A stretch of DNA of 64,000 nucleotides from Thermoflexales bacterium (GCA_025056965.1 JANWVF010000152.1:1-64000), one strand, 5' to 3'; positions 17,570-27,655 are shown, numbered from the stretch's first letter. Translations and numbers: made by a program. Notes: generated by a model from the sequence alone, not told the origin.

Positions 17570-18934
17570 TCAGTGGCGGGCGATGACGCCGTCCGGACCG
17601 GCGATGACGCCTTCGCGGATCAGCTCGTCGGTGTAACCGTTCATCTTGCCGCCCTGATGGTTAGCGATGAACGCCTCATACTCGGCTCGGAAGTGCTTGA
17701 GCGTGCTTTGCATCGGCGATGTGGCAAACTCGCCCAGCAAGCAGAAGCATTTGCCGGACATTTGTGCGGCCACTTCGCCGATCATGTTGACGTCCTCGAG
17801 CGTGCCGCGGCCGGAGAGGATCTTGTCGTAGAGCTTCAGCGCCCAATACGTGCCTTCGCGACACGGGGTGCACTTGCCGCAGCTCTCATGCTTGAAGAAG
17901 CGCACCATTTTGCGCGCCGCCCATACGATGTCCACCGTGTCGTCCAGGATGACGAACGACGCCGAGCCGAGGATCGAACCGGCGGCCTGAACGCTTTCGT
18001 AGTCCAGCTTAGTGTCGAGCGCGCTGGCCGGCAGGATCGGCGCAGACGAGCCGGCAGGCAACACACCCTTCACCGGCCGGCCGTCTATGATGCCGCCGGC
18101 CATCTCGATTAGCTCGCGGACGGTGTATTTGCCCAGCGGCAGCTCGTAGTTGCCCGGGCGCTTCACGCGCCCGCTCACGCAGAAGATCTTCGTGCCCGGG
18201 CTTTTCTCCGTGCCGTACTGGCGATACCACTGCGCGCCGTTCAGCACGATGGGGGGCACGTTGGCCAGAGTCTCCACGTTGTTGATCACCGTCGGCTTGG
18301 CGTATAGGCCCTGCACCGCCGGGAAGGGCGGGCGTAGGCGCGGCTGGCCGAGCTGGCCTTCGAGCGACGATAACAGCGCCGTCTCCTCGCCGCAGATATA
18401 CGCGCCGGCGCCCATGTGGATGTACATATCTATGTCGAAGCCGCTGCCGAGCACGTTTTTACCCAGCATGCCGTGGGCGTAGGCCTCGTCTATGGCCTTC
18501 TGCAGCGTCTTGGCCGGCTCGTAGAACTCGCCGCGCAAATAGATGTAGCTGGTCTTGGCCTGCACAGCATACGCGCACAGCGCCACCCCCTCAATGAGCT
18601 GGTGCGGGTTGCCGTCAATGATTTGGTGATCCTTGAACGTGCCGGCCTCACTCTCGTCGCCGTTGACCACCACATACTTCGGGAAGACATCCTTGGGGAT
18701 GAAGCTCCACTTCACGCCGGTCGGGAAGCCTGCACCGCCGCGCCCACGCAGGCCACTGTCCTTGACGACGGCGGTCACTTCGTCCGGCTTCATCGTCGTC
18801 AATGCTTTCTTCCATGCTTCGTAACCGCCGTTGGCCACGTATACGTCGTATTCGCGAATATCCGGCACGTCAACGTCGCGCAGCAGCACGTGCCGATCCA
18901 TCGTCTTATTCTTTGTCCCGTAGAACCCAGCCAT
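17570..18934 (-). CDS. nuoF: NADH-quinone oxidoreductase subunit F
   Basis: The NADH-binding flavoprotein of complex I with FMN and cluster N3, 454 aa. GLRGRGGAGFPTGVKW is the FMN/NADH loop, GAGAYICGEETALL is the second nucleotide motif, and ESCGKCTPCREGTYW plus a distal Cys in KCFCLLGE are the 4Fe-4S ligands. The ATG at 18934 has GGAAGGAG immediately upstream; a longer in-frame extension has no such site. The OB-fold gene follows by 11 bp. Confidence 0.96.
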   Translation of the reverse strand: MAGFYGTKNKTMDRHVLLRDVDVPDIREYDVYVANGGYEAWKKALTTMKPDEVTAVVKDSGLRGRGGAGFPTGVKWSFIPKDVFPKYVVVNGDESEAGTFKDHQIIDGNPHQLIEGVALCAYAVQAKTSYIYLRGEFYEPAKTLQKAIDEAYAHGMLGKNVLGSGFDIDMYIHMGAGAYICGEETALLSSLEGQLGQPRLRPPFPAVQGLYAKPTVINNVETLANVPPIVLNGAQWYRQYGTEKSPGTKIFCVSGRVKRPGNYELPLGKYTVRELIEMAGGIIDGRPVKGVLPAGSSAPILPASALDTKLDYESVQAAGSILGSASFVILDDTVDIVWAARKMVRFFKHESCGKCTPCREGTYWALKLYDKILSGRGTLEDVNMIGEVAAQMSGKCFCLLGEFATSPMQSTLKHFRAEYEAFIANHQGGKMNGYTDELIREGVIAGPDGVIARH

Positions 18935-18954
18935 AACTCCTTCCACTCCACAAC

Positions 18955-19308
18955 TCAAGCTAAGGTCGCCCGCATCGGTTGTAGCGAGCACTTGAACGGA
19001 TCCAACACCAACCCCAACACTTCGAGGGTCACCGAACCGAGGAGCGCTTCATCGCCCGGCTCGCCTAGGATGACCGGACTCGTGCCATCCATGCCGGCCA
19101 GCGCGATGTGCGCCTCGGCGATTGGCCGGACAATCACCGTGCCGTCGGCCAGCGTGGAGGTCATCTGTCGCTTGGGGTGCAGCTCCAGCTCGCGCCAGAC
19201 CGAATCCGGCAGCAGCGTATAGGTTGCGCCGCTGTCCACCAAGAAATTCACGCGTGCCTGCTTGCCGCTCGGCCCGGTCACCAGGCCCTCGATGAAGGTC
19301 AGTCCCAT
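18955..19308 (-). CDS. Retropepsin-like aspartic protease
   Basis: A 117-residue clan-AA aspartic protease domain. The catalytic motif is FLVDSGATYTLLP with Asp25 in D-S-G-A, and the C-terminal pattern LLGSVTLEVLGLVLDP is the second conserved segment of single-domain retropepsins. Such proteins are active as homodimers. No signal peptide or membrane segment is visible, so it is cytoplasmic. Its ATG is 2 bp past the nuoE stop, and its stop is 20 bp before nuoF, so it is expressed with complex I. The substrate is unknown; a proteolytic role in complex I maturation is only a guess. Confidence 0.8.
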   Translation of the reverse strand: MGLTFIEGLVTGPSGKQARVNFLVDSGATYTLLPDSVWRELELHPKRQMTSTLADGTVIVRPIAEAHIALAGMDGTSPVILGEPGDEALLGSVTLEVLGLVLDPFKCSLQPMRATLA

Positions 19309-19310
19309 GT

Positions 19311-19787
19311 TCAGCTCCGCGAAAGCTCGTCCACCAATCGGTCGAACGACTCTTCGGTCAGGTCATAGTGATACTCGCGGTTCACCTGCGCCACCGGCGC
19401 GCGGTCGCACGCGGCGATGCACATGACGGTGTTCAGGGTGAACTTGCCGTCAGGCGTGGTCTGTCCGGCGCGAATGCCCAGCTTCTTCTCGCAGTGAGTC
19501 ACGAATTTGTCCGCGCCGCGCAACGCACACGGCAAATCATCGCACACGTCAATGACATATCGGCCGACCGGCTGCTTATAGAACATCGTGTAAAAGCCGA
19601 CGATGCTCCTCACCTCGGTCGGGTCGCAACCGATGATCTCGGCCACCTCGCGCACGGCTTCATCGTTGCAATAGCCATACTCTTCCTGGGCGATATACAG
19701 CAGCGGCATAACCGCGCTGCGCTTGCGCTCCGGCGGATATTTGGCCAGCACCTTTTCGATGTCAGCGGCTCGTTTCTCTTTCAACAT
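19311..19787 (-). CDS. nuoE: NADH-quinone oxidoreductase subunit E
   Basis: Thioredoxin-like 2Fe-2S subunit of the NADH module, 158 aa, carrying cluster N1a. The ligands are in the patterns C-x4-C (VCDDLPC) and C-x3-C (MCIAAC), as in the family. ATG 19787 is used; a TTG two codons upstream is possible. It is followed directly by the protease gene. Confidence 0.95.
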   Translation of the reverse strand: MLKEKRAADIEKVLAKYPPERKRSAVMPLLYIAQEEYGYCNDEAVREVAEIIGCDPTEVRSIVGFYTMFYKQPVGRYVIDVCDDLPCALRGADKFVTHCEKKLGIRAGQTTPDGKFTLNTVMCIAACDRAPVAQVNREYHYDLTEESFDRLVDELSRS

Positions 19788-19867
19788 AGTCAAATTTTGG
19801 TCAAGTCATAGGCGATGGATCGTCGCGCATCCATACTGGCGGATGACCGACGGCGCGCAACGCATCG

Positions 19868-21157
19868 CTAGCGGTCCACATCTCCTAAGACGATGTCAAT
19901 TGAGCCGATGATGGCGACGATGTCGGCCAGCAGGGCGCCCTTGCTGATCTCACTCAACGGCTGGAGATTGTGGAACGACGGCGCGCGGAAGTGCACTCGG
20001 CGCGGCTTGGGCGAGCCATCGCCGCTGAGCAACACACCGTACTCGCCCTTGCCGCTCTCCACGGCAAAATACACCTCACCTTCCGGCGCGCGGAAGCCCT
20101 CGGTCCACAGCTTGAAGTGATGGATCAGCGACTCCATTGAGTAGGCGATTTCGTGTTTGGGTGGCGGCGCCACTTTGCGATCATCGGTCATGACCGGGCC
20201 GGGCGGCAACCGTTTCATCGCCTGTCGGATGATCTTGAGCGACTGGTTGAACTCTTCCATCCGGCACTTATAGCGATCGTATACATCGCCGTTGCTGCCC
20301 AGTGGCACGCTGAAGTCGAAGTGATCGTAGCTGGAATACGGTTGTGCCTTGCGCACGTCGTAATTTACCCCGCTGCCGCGCAAGCACGGGCCGGTCATGC
20401 CCCAGGCGATGGCATCTTCGGCGCTGATTTTGCCGATGCCGACGGTGCGCTCCTTCCACAAGGGGTTTTCCTTGAGCAGCTTCTCGTACTCCAAGATGCG
20501 GCCCGGGAAGACGTCCAACACGCGCTGCACCAGCTGGGGAAAGTGCGCCGGCACATCCCGCCACAGGCCGCCGGGGCGGATATAGCTGCTCATCATGCGC
20601 GCGCCGCTTACGGCCTCGTAGATGTCCAAGATCATCTCGCGCTCGCGCATGCAGTAGAGGAACACACTCATCGCGCCGATGTCCAGCGCGTGCGTGCCCA
20701 GCCATACCAGATGGCTGTTCATGCGCGTCAGCTCCATGAGGATCACGCGCAGATACTGTGCCCGAATCGGCACCTCGATACCGACCAGCTTCTCGACCGC
20801 GCCGCAGAAGGCCAAATTGTTGCTCATCGGCGCCAGGTAGTCGGTGCGATCGGTGAGCGGGATGACCTTCAAGTAAGTCTTACCCTCGGCTGTCTTTTCG
20901 ATGCCGGTGTGCAGGTAGCCGATGTCGGGGATACAGCTGACGATGGTCTCGCCGTCCAGCTCGAGCAGCAGACGCAGCACGCCATGCGTGCTGGGGTGCT
21001 GCGGACCCATGTTGAGCAACATGGTTTCGCCGGTCAAGGCGCGCGGGCTGACCAGCTTCTTCAACTGCTCCAGCGTGATGTCAAGTTGCACGTCATCCAC
21101 CCGCACCGCGTTCAGTGGGGCGTCCTCAATTCGGATCGGGGGTTCTGCAATCGCCAT
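19868..21157 (-). CDS. nuoD: NADH-quinone oxidoreductase subunit D
   Basis: The 49-kDa-type subunit that lines the quinone-reduction site, 429 aa. It has the family segment NMGPQHPSTHGVLRLLLELDGE near the N-terminus and the conserved GDGSPKPRRVHFRAPSF and IGSIDIVLGDVDR C-terminus. Separate from NuoC, not fused. Lies 90 bp downstream of nuoC. Confidence 0.96.
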   Translation of the reverse strand: MAIAEPPIRIEDAPLNAVRVDDVQLDITLEQLKKLVSPRALTGETMLLNMGPQHPSTHGVLRLLLELDGETIVSCIPDIGYLHTGIEKTAEGKTYLKVIPLTDRTDYLAPMSNNLAFCGAVEKLVGIEVPIRAQYLRVILMELTRMNSHLVWLGTHALDIGAMSVFLYCMREREMILDIYEAVSGARMMSSYIRPGGLWRDVPAHFPQLVQRVLDVFPGRILEYEKLLKENPLWKERTVGIGKISAEDAIAWGMTGPCLRGSGVNYDVRKAQPYSSYDHFDFSVPLGSNGDVYDRYKCRMEEFNQSLKIIRQAMKRLPPGPVMTDDRKVAPPPKHEIAYSMESLIHHFKLWTEGFRAPEGEVYFAVESGKGEYGVLLSGDGSPKPRRVHFRAPSFHNLQPLSEISKGALLADIVAIIGSIDIVLGDVDR

Positions 21158-21247
21158 AGGTCGTGTGTTCAGCTTTTCATGTCATAGCTCGCGCGCTACG
21201 CATTAGGGTCAGCGCAGCGCTTGGCGGATTGTCGGCTGCCGATTTGC

Positions 21248-21757
21248 TCACTCCGTCGCGTAGGGTTTGGTCGCGTCAATGCGGGCGCGGTTGAACGAAA
21301 ATGCGTTCTCCTCCACGGTGACCGGCACTTCCTTGCGCAGCGGATGTCCCTGGTAATCCATCGGCAGCAAGATGCGGCGCAGGTCGGGGTGTCCCTCGAA
21401 GTGGATGCCGAATAGGTCGTAAATCTCGCGCTCCAGCCAGTTCGCGTTGCGATACACCGGCACGGCGGATGGGATGCTAGCATCGTATTCGCTCAGCATC
21501 ACCTTGACGCGCACGCGAATGTTGCGCGGGATCGAGTACAACTGATAGAGGATGCCAAAGCGAGGCTCGCGCGGGTAGTAATCCACGCAGGTCTCGTCGG
21601 TGAGCATGTTGAACTGTTGTACGTCGCGCAGGTGCGTCAGCACTTCGATGATGCGTTCGCGCGGCACGTGCAGGGTCACCTCATCGCGAAAGACGGTGAC
21701 CTGGCTAATCGCGTCGCCCAGCGCAGACTTCAACAGCTCACTTAGGGATTGACTCAT
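21248..21757 (-). CDS. nuoC: NADH-quinone oxidoreductase subunit C
   Basis: The 30-kDa-type subunit, 169 aa, that packs against NuoD and NuoB. The signature WLEREIYDLFGIHFEGHPDL and the following RRILLPMDYQGHPLRK are intact. The ATG is preceded by AAGGTG. Ends TATE; no fusion with nuoD. Confidence 0.96.
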   Translation of the reverse strand: MSQSLSELLKSALGDAISQVTVFRDEVTLHVPRERIIEVLTHLRDVQQFNMLTDETCVDYYPREPRFGILYQLYSIPRNIRVRVKVMLSEYDASIPSAVPVYRNANWLEREIYDLFGIHFEGHPDLRRILLPMDYQGHPLRKEVPVTVEENAFSFNRARIDATKPYATE

Positions 21758-21830
21758 CGGTTACACCTTATGAATTCAGATGGCGTTCGACGCGGCATGC
21801 CGCGCGGCGCCCGCTTGCCGGAAGCTACGC

Positions 21831-22313
<483 letters not shown>

Positions 22314-22376
22314 GCTCACACTCCTCTCAACAAAGTTGAGAACCGCAGACAACTCGCTTTCGCCAATGCCTCAGCC

Positions 22377-22751
22377 TCAGCTCTTATCCATAGTCTCCCA
22401 TTCCAGCGCACCCTTCTTCCAGATCCAGAAGTAGCCCACCAGCAAGATGCCGGCGAAGATCAACATCTGGACCAAGCCGAACCAGCCGAGTTGTCGGAAG
22501 GCGACCGCCCACGGGTAGAAGAAGATGACCTCGATATCGAACAAGATGAAGAGCACGGCGATGAGGTAAAAGCGCACCGAGAAACGCCGTTGTGCTTGGC
22601 CAATGGCGCGCATACCGCTCTCGTAGGGCTGGATCTTCATCGGGTGGTTCGCCCGGCGGCGCGGCCCGAACAAGATCGAGATGAAGATCACCAGCACCGC
22701 CAGCGCCGTCGAGAGAAACAACAGGATGAAGATCGGGAGAAACTCGTTCAT
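22377..22751 (-). CDS. nuoA: NADH-quinone oxidoreductase subunit A
   Basis: First gene of the complex I cluster: a three-helix membrane subunit, 124 aa. RFSVRFYLIAVLFILFDIEVIFFYPWAV is the conserved TM2 with its acidic residues, and KIQPYESGM is the conserved cytoplasmic loop. No strong sigma-70 promoter can be named in the 134 bp upstream, although a transcript start is expected there. Confidence 0.95.
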   Translation of the reverse strand: MNEFLPIFILLFLSTALAVLVIFISILFGPRRRANHPMKIQPYESGMRAIGQAQRRFSVRFYLIAVLFILFDIEVIFFYPWAVAFRQLGWFGLVQMLIFAGILLVGYFWIWKKGALEWETMDKS

Positions 22752-22825
22752 GACTTATTTCAGCTCGACGAGATGCGGCTCAAAGTCTCGTCATCGGATT
22801 TCCGCTTGAGAAGTTTATCACAAAT

Positions 22826-22846
22826 AGAGACGGCTCAGCCATCTCT
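22826..22846 (-). terminator. Weak terminator-like hairpin between the FAD/Fe-S dehydrogenase and nuoA
   Basis: AGAGA and TCTCT enclose GGC-TCA-GCC with a C/A mismatch. On the minus strand it is followed by TATTTGTG rather than a real T-run. It lies 40 bp after the dehydrogenase stop. It may end that transcript or be a leader element for nuoA. The evidence is weak. Confidence 0.35.
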
Positions 22847-22885
22847 GGCGCGTTGTCAAATGTAGCCGCAGCGCGTGCGCAGCGA

Positions 22886-25800
22886 TCACGAAATCGGCGG
22901 TAGGCCGTCTGCGTCGCTGGCCTGTGCCGGCCTGCGCCCGGCCTCACGGCGTTCTGCTAAGCGTCGGGCGACTACCTCGACCGGATGCAGCGCAGCGCGA
23001 CCGGTGAAATGCGAGATTTGCTCGCGGCAGGATGTGCCCGGCGCGACGATCAACGTCTCGCGGTCGGCAGCGCGCACGGCCGGTAGCAACGCCAATTCGC
23101 CGATGCGCTGCGACAGCGCGTAGTGCTCGGCCTCGTAGCCGAACGCGCCGGCCATGCCGCAACAGCTCGCCTCTATCTCGCGCACATCGTATCCGGCAAA
23201 CGTCAAGAGCGCGCGCGTTGCCTGCGTGCCCCAGAGCGCCTTTTGATGGCAGTGACCGTGCAGCAAGACCTTCGGTCGCTCGCCGTTGGTCTCTGACCGG
23301 CCATCGGCCAACCCGGTGAAGGGTAGTCCGCGCGCGATGAGGAACTCTTCGACGCTCTGCGTCATCTGCGCGACGACTTCGGCGTCCTCGCCGGGGAGCA
23401 AGTCACGGTAGTCATCGCGCAGGGCGCTCACGCAGCTTGGCTCGAGGCCGAGGATCGGCACGTTCTGCCGAGCCAGTGGAGCAAGCTGAGCCAGGTTAAA
23501 GCGCGCCCACGACAACATGGCCCGCGGCTGACCTTGCGACAGCAGCGGTCGGCCGCAGCAGCGCCACGGTGGCACGCTCACCTCGTAGCCGGCCGCCGTG
23601 AGCACCTGCACCGCCGCAATGGCTACCTGCGGATGGTTATAGCGCGAGAAGGTATCCACGAACAGCACCACGCGCGGCTTCGTCCCATCGGCCGGGCGCG
23701 AACGCCGCCAGTGCGCCCACCACCGATCGAACGTCTGGCGCTGGAACACCGGCAGCATGCGTTCCGGCGCGATGCGCAGCGCGCGCTTGACCACGGAGCG
23801 ATTGGCCAGCCAGTTGGAGAGCGGCGCCAGCGCCGACGCCAGCGGCGCGAAGGACGCGATGCGCCCCAGCAACCATGGGCGCAGCGGCAGGCCGCGCGCA
23901 TCATAGAAGTGCGCGAGAAACTCGCTCTTCAGCTTGCTCATGTCAACTCCGGCGGCACATTCGGTCGCGCAGGCTTTACAGCTCAGGCACAGATCCAGCG
24001 CGGCCTTGACCTCATCCAACGAGGGTTTAGGCGATGCATGGCCGGCTGCCAGTCGCTTCTCGGAGAGAAACTCGCGCAGCAGGTTGGCCCGCCCGCGGGT
24101 GCTGTGCAGCTCCTCGCGCGTGGCGCGATAAGAAGGACACATGACGCCACCTTCGAGCTTGCGGCACACGCCGCTGCCGTTACATTGCTCCACCAGCGCC
24201 GCGAAGCTACCGTTGTGGTGGAAGGCAAAGGTCGTGCGCATCGGGCGGGTGGCGTAATCCGGGCCGTAGCGCAGGTGAGCCTCCATCTCGACGGCGCGCA
24301 CCTTCTTGCCGGGGTTGAGCAAACCGCGCGGGTCGAAGGCATCCTTCAACTCGCAGAACGCTTGATATACGCGCGGTCCGAAGAGCGCCTCGTTCTGGTG
24401 AGAGCGCTCGTAGCCGTCACCATGCTCGCCGCTCATCGCGCCGCCCAGTTCGCGGCACAGCGCCAGCGCATCGCGGGCGATGCCTTTGAGTTGGGCGACG
24501 CCGTGCGCCGTATGCAAGTTCACCAGCGGCCGCACGTGCAACACGCCGGCGCTGGCATGAGCGTAGAAGGCGCCCTCGGTACCGTAGGCGGCGAAGATCG
24601 CGCTCAACCGCTCAACGTATTCGGCCAGCCGCTCCACCGGCACGGCCACGTCCTCCACCACGCTGACCGGCTTGGCCTGGCTGCGGATGCTGGTGAGCAC
24701 GTTCAAGCCGATCTTGCGCACATACCACACATCAGCTTGCGCCGCCGGCTCGAACAGCGGGCGCAGCGCGCAAGCCAGATGCTCGCGCGCCACCAAACGC
24801 TGTAGGCGCTCAACGCCGGCGCGCACTTCGGCCTCGCATTCGCCGTCGAACTCGATCACCAGCAAGCCTTCCAGCGTAGCTTGGCCGTCCAGCCAGCCGA
24901 TGCGCCCGCGACACTCCGGCAGCTCGCGGGCGAGGCGGATGAACATGCCGCCAATGAGCTCGATGGCGGCCGGTTCGGTAGTGAGCAAGGCCGGCACGGC
25001 GCGCATCGCCTCGGTCAACCCATCAAATGCCGTGATGACCAGCGCCGTGTGTTTCGGCTTGGGGAATAGGTGGAGTGTCGCCTCGACGACCACGCCGAGC
25101 GTGCCCTCGGCGCCGGCAAACAGAGGCGCCAGGTTGAGCCGGCTGATCTGCCGGAGGTGGTTCTCCAGGTTGCTGCCTTGGCGCCGGGCGTTGGCTTCAG
25201 TCAGGCAAGCAGTGGGGCGCGCCGGATCATAGGCCAGCATCTCGACCATGTAATCCAGGTTGTAGCCGCTGGCGCGCCGCCATACCTTCGGGAAGTCGCG
25301 GCGAATGGCATCGGCGTGGGTGTGGGCAATGCGCGTTACATCGGTGATGAGGCGATTGACCTCCGGCGCTGAGCCCTCCCCTACCCCGCTGGGGCCGAAC
25401 TCGGCCAGCGTGCCATCCGCGAGCACTGCTTTGAGCATGGTGACGTTGTCGGCAGTCATGCCATAGCGGATGGAGTGCGAGCCGGTCGCGTTTGCGCCGA
25501 TGACGCCGCCGATGGCAGCGCGTTCGGCGCTGGCCGGGTCAGGGCCGAACTGCAGCCCGTGCTGGGCTAGGCGTTTGTTCAATTGGCCCAGGACGATGCC
25601 GGGTTGTACGCGCACCGCGCGCCCGCCCGTGTCTAGGTCGAGCAGCGCGTCCATGTATTTGGTGAAGTCAATGACGACGCCTGGGCCGATGGCCGAGCCG
25701 CACAAGCTGCTGCCGCCACCGCGCGGGGTGACCGGCACGCCGTGTTCCGCGCAGAGCGTCACCGTCGCTATCACATCGTCGGTCGTCTTGGGCAGCACCA

Positions 25801-25936
25801 CACCCAGCGGCAGCGTCTGATAGTTGCTGGCATCGGTGCTGTAGATCAACCGCGTAGGTGTATCGAAGCGAACCTCGCCGACCACGTGGCGCGCGAGCGA
25901 TCGCGCCAGCGGATGACCATCGGTAATCGCGGACAC
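22886..25936 (-). CDS. FAD-binding / Fe-S D-2-hydroxyacid dehydrogenase, YdiJ-like
   Basis: A 1016-residue protein with the layout of E. coli YdiJ (about the same length), a membrane-associated D-2-hydroxyglutarate/D-lactate-type dehydrogenase. In order: a PCMH FAD domain (PRGGGSSLCGSAIGPGVVID around residue 75), an FAD-oxidase C-terminal domain, two Fe-S regions (GVCRKLEGGVMCPS and CLSCKACATECAAGVDMSK), and two CCG domains (WRCCGRPLLSQG and ASCCGMAGAFGYE). It should feed electrons from a 2-hydroxyacid to the quinone pool or another acceptor. Start GTG 25936 has a TAAAAT box 7 nt upstream and no Shine-Dalgarno site. It lies directly upstream of nuoA. Confidence 0.85.
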   Translation of the reverse strand: MSAITDGHPLARSLARHVVGEVRFDTPTRLIYSTDASNYQTLPLGVVLPKTTDDVIATVTLCAEHGVPVTPRGGGSSLCGSAIGPGVVIDFTKYMDALLDLDTGGRAVRVQPGIVLGQLNKRLAQHGLQFGPDPASAERAAIGGVIGANATGSHSIRYGMTADNVTMLKAVLADGTLAEFGPSGVGEGSAPEVNRLITDVTRIAHTHADAIRRDFPKVWRRASGYNLDYMVEMLAYDPARPTACLTEANARRQGSNLENHLRQISRLNLAPLFAGAEGTLGVVVEATLHLFPKPKHTALVITAFDGLTEAMRAVPALLTTEPAAIELIGGMFIRLARELPECRGRIGWLDGQATLEGLLVIEFDGECEAEVRAGVERLQRLVAREHLACALRPLFEPAAQADVWYVRKIGLNVLTSIRSQAKPVSVVEDVAVPVERLAEYVERLSAIFAAYGTEGAFYAHASAGVLHVRPLVNLHTAHGVAQLKGIARDALALCRELGGAMSGEHGDGYERSHQNEALFGPRVYQAFCELKDAFDPRGLLNPGKKVRAVEMEAHLRYGPDYATRPMRTTFAFHHNGSFAALVEQCNGSGVCRKLEGGVMCPSYRATREELHSTRGRANLLREFLSEKRLAAGHASPKPSLDEVKAALDLCLSCKACATECAAGVDMSKLKSEFLAHFYDARGLPLRPWLLGRIASFAPLASALAPLSNWLANRSVVKRALRIAPERMLPVFQRQTFDRWWAHWRRSRPADGTKPRVVLFVDTFSRYNHPQVAIAAVQVLTAAGYEVSVPPWRCCGRPLLSQGQPRAMLSWARFNLAQLAPLARQNVPILGLEPSCVSALRDDYRDLLPGEDAEVVAQMTQSVEEFLIARGLPFTGLADGRSETNGERPKVLLHGHCHQKALWGTQATRALLTFAGYDVREIEASCCGMAGAFGYEAEHYALSQRIGELALLPAVRAADRETLIVAPGTSCREQISHFTGRAALHPVEVVARRLAERREAGRRPAQASDADGLPPIS

Positions 25937-25943
25937 GCGCCCG

Positions 25944-25949
25944 ATTTTA
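25944..25949 (-). promoter_or_regulatory. -10-like box 7 nt before the dehydrogenase GTG (leaderless candidate)
   Basis: TAAAAT on the minus strand ends 7 nt before the GTG at 25936, so transcription could start at or next to the start codon. No ribosome site is present. This is one of several such cases in the window. Confidence 0.5.
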
Positions 25950-25955
25950 TGCGCG

Positions 25956-27545
25956 TCACGCCGGCGCCTGAGCGGGCCTTTCCTCGGCGGCCAAGCGAGG
26001 CGCAGGCTGCTTCTCGCGCCGGCCGGATTCGATGATCGCGCGCGCCACGTCCACGGTCAACAAGATCGCTAGGCCGACGACGAAGAAGATCACTACCGAG
26101 AGGATGGCCGGGCGCAAGTTGCCGACGACTTGATTGACAAAGCCGAACAGGAAGGGCCCCAACCACGACGTGCCGCGCTCGCTGATTTCGTAGATCGAGA
26201 AGAATTCGGCCTCTTTGTCCTTTGGAACCATCTGCGCGAACAGGCTGCGGCTGAGCGCCTGGCTGCCGCCGAGCACGGTGGCAATCAGCGCGCCAAGCAC
26301 CCAGAACTCCAGCTCGGCCTGTGGAATACCGAACGCCGCGGGGTCATAGTTGCGCATCCCCAAGAAGGCATAGATCACCACCCCGCTCCAGATCACCAGG
26401 CTCACTAACAAGGCGCGCTTGCTGCCTAGGCGGCCGGCCAGCCAGCCGAAGAACAATGCGCCGAAGAACGCGACGAACTGGATCATCAAGATCAGCAGGG
26501 TCAGACGATCAACCGGGATGCCCAGGCCGCCGCGGACGACGGGCGCCGCCGCGAACAGCGCAGCCACGCTGATCACGGTCTGAATGCCGTCGTTGTAGAT
26601 CAGATAAGCCAACAAGAACTTGGCAGTCTGCGGCAAGCTGCGCGACTTGCGCCACAGGAAGATGCCGATCATGATCAACGGGCCGAGCACCGCGACGAAG
26701 ATCACTTCCAGCGGCAGTCCGAGCACCGCGACGACCGGGAAGAGGATCAACACGAGCAGCGGCGAGAGCATTAGGCCGGCGACCGTGCGCGGCGGGGTCT
26801 CCATCGTCTCGCCAAGCTGATCGAATGCGACGCGCAGGATGCCGCTGCCGGGTGGAAGCCGTCGCGCGCGGTGGCGCGGCCGCAGCGTCAGCCATGTCCA
26901 GACTGACCAGCCCAGCCACCAGATGCCTGCCGAGGCAAGGTTGATGCGCACGGCCAAGCCACTATCCAGGCCGAGCCGCTCACGCATTAGGAAGATGATC
27001 AGGTTGATGAGCAGTAACAGCCCACCCCCCAGGTAGCCCATCGCCCAGCCGAAAGACGACACGCGATCGCGCGTCTCTTCACTGGCGATGTCGGGCAGGT
27101 AGGCGTTGTAGAAGACGATCGCCGCTCCGAAGCACAAGTTGGCGATGATGAACAGGATGCCGCCCAGCCACCACAAATCGCCCTGCACGAAGAACAGCAG
27201 CGTCGTCGCCAACCCGCCGATGATGGCGAAGAGCTGCATCATCCTCTTGCGGCGATGCGAGTAATCGGCAATGGCGCCTAGGATGGGTAAAAATCCGGCC
27301 TGAAGCACGACCGAGAATGCGATGCAGTATGGCAGAAACGAATCTGGCGCGATCGGCAAGCCGAAGAAGCGCGCTTGACCATCAGGGCTGGCCTTGGCGG
27401 CTGCGTCGGCCAGCGAGGCTAGATATGGTCCGAGGAACACCGTGCCGACGGTCGTGCTGAAGGCGCTATTCGCCCAGTCGTAGATTGCCCAACCGACGAT
27501 CTCGCGGCGATTATTGGTAGGTTGCTCAAGCGGAATCTCGGCCAC
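25956..27545 (-). CDS. MFS transporter, UMF1/Atg22-like
   Basis: A 529-residue major facilitator protein with about 12 membrane segments. The N-terminal GWAIYDWANSAFSTTV motif identifies the UMF1 (vacuole effluxer Atg22-like) family, and RKRMMQLFAIIGG and GGSQALSRSLFAQMVPKDKEAEFF are further family segments. The substrate in bacteria is not established; amino acids are the eukaryotic cargo of Atg22. Start GTG 27545 has GGAGGGAAC 6 nt upstream, so a ribosome site is present here. Confidence 0.88.
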   Translation of the reverse strand: MAEIPLEQPTNNRREIVGWAIYDWANSAFSTTVGTVFLGPYLASLADAAAKASPDGQARFFGLPIAPDSFLPYCIAFSVVLQAGFLPILGAIADYSHRRKRMMQLFAIIGGLATTLLFFVQGDLWWLGGILFIIANLCFGAAIVFYNAYLPDIASEETRDRVSSFGWAMGYLGGGLLLLINLIIFLMRERLGLDSGLAVRINLASAGIWWLGWSVWTWLTLRPRHRARRLPPGSGILRVAFDQLGETMETPPRTVAGLMLSPLLVLILFPVVAVLGLPLEVIFVAVLGPLIMIGIFLWRKSRSLPQTAKFLLAYLIYNDGIQTVISVAALFAAAPVVRGGLGIPVDRLTLLILMIQFVAFFGALFFGWLAGRLGSKRALLVSLVIWSGVVIYAFLGMRNYDPAAFGIPQAELEFWVLGALIATVLGGSQALSRSLFAQMVPKDKEAEFFSIYEISERGTSWLGPFLFGFVNQVVGNLRPAILSVVIFFVVGLAILLTVDVARAIIESGRREKQPAPRLAAEERPAQAPA

Positions 27546-27611
27546 GGTGTTCCCTCCAGTCTAGAACGGTATCGAGCTTGTAGTGTGCCAGTTTCGTTTG
27601 AAGGGTGGTTT

Positions 27612-27646
27612 AAAAAAGCTTCCGAAGTCCTCACGACTTCGGAAGC
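27612..27646 (-). terminator. Rho-independent terminator after the sulfite-oxidase-like gene
   Basis: A 12-bp perfect stem (27618-27629 pairing with 27635-27646) with a 5-nt loop is followed on the minus strand by six T (27617-27612). It lies 9 bp downstream of the stop at 27656. It separates this gene from the MFS gene. Confidence 0.9.
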
Positions 27647-27655
27647 CTCGCTGCC

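Noticed and set aside
22752-22885. A defined sigma-70 promoter for the complex I cluster
   Set aside because: Several TTG-like and AT-rich hexamers exist, but no pair at correct spacing stands out from chance.
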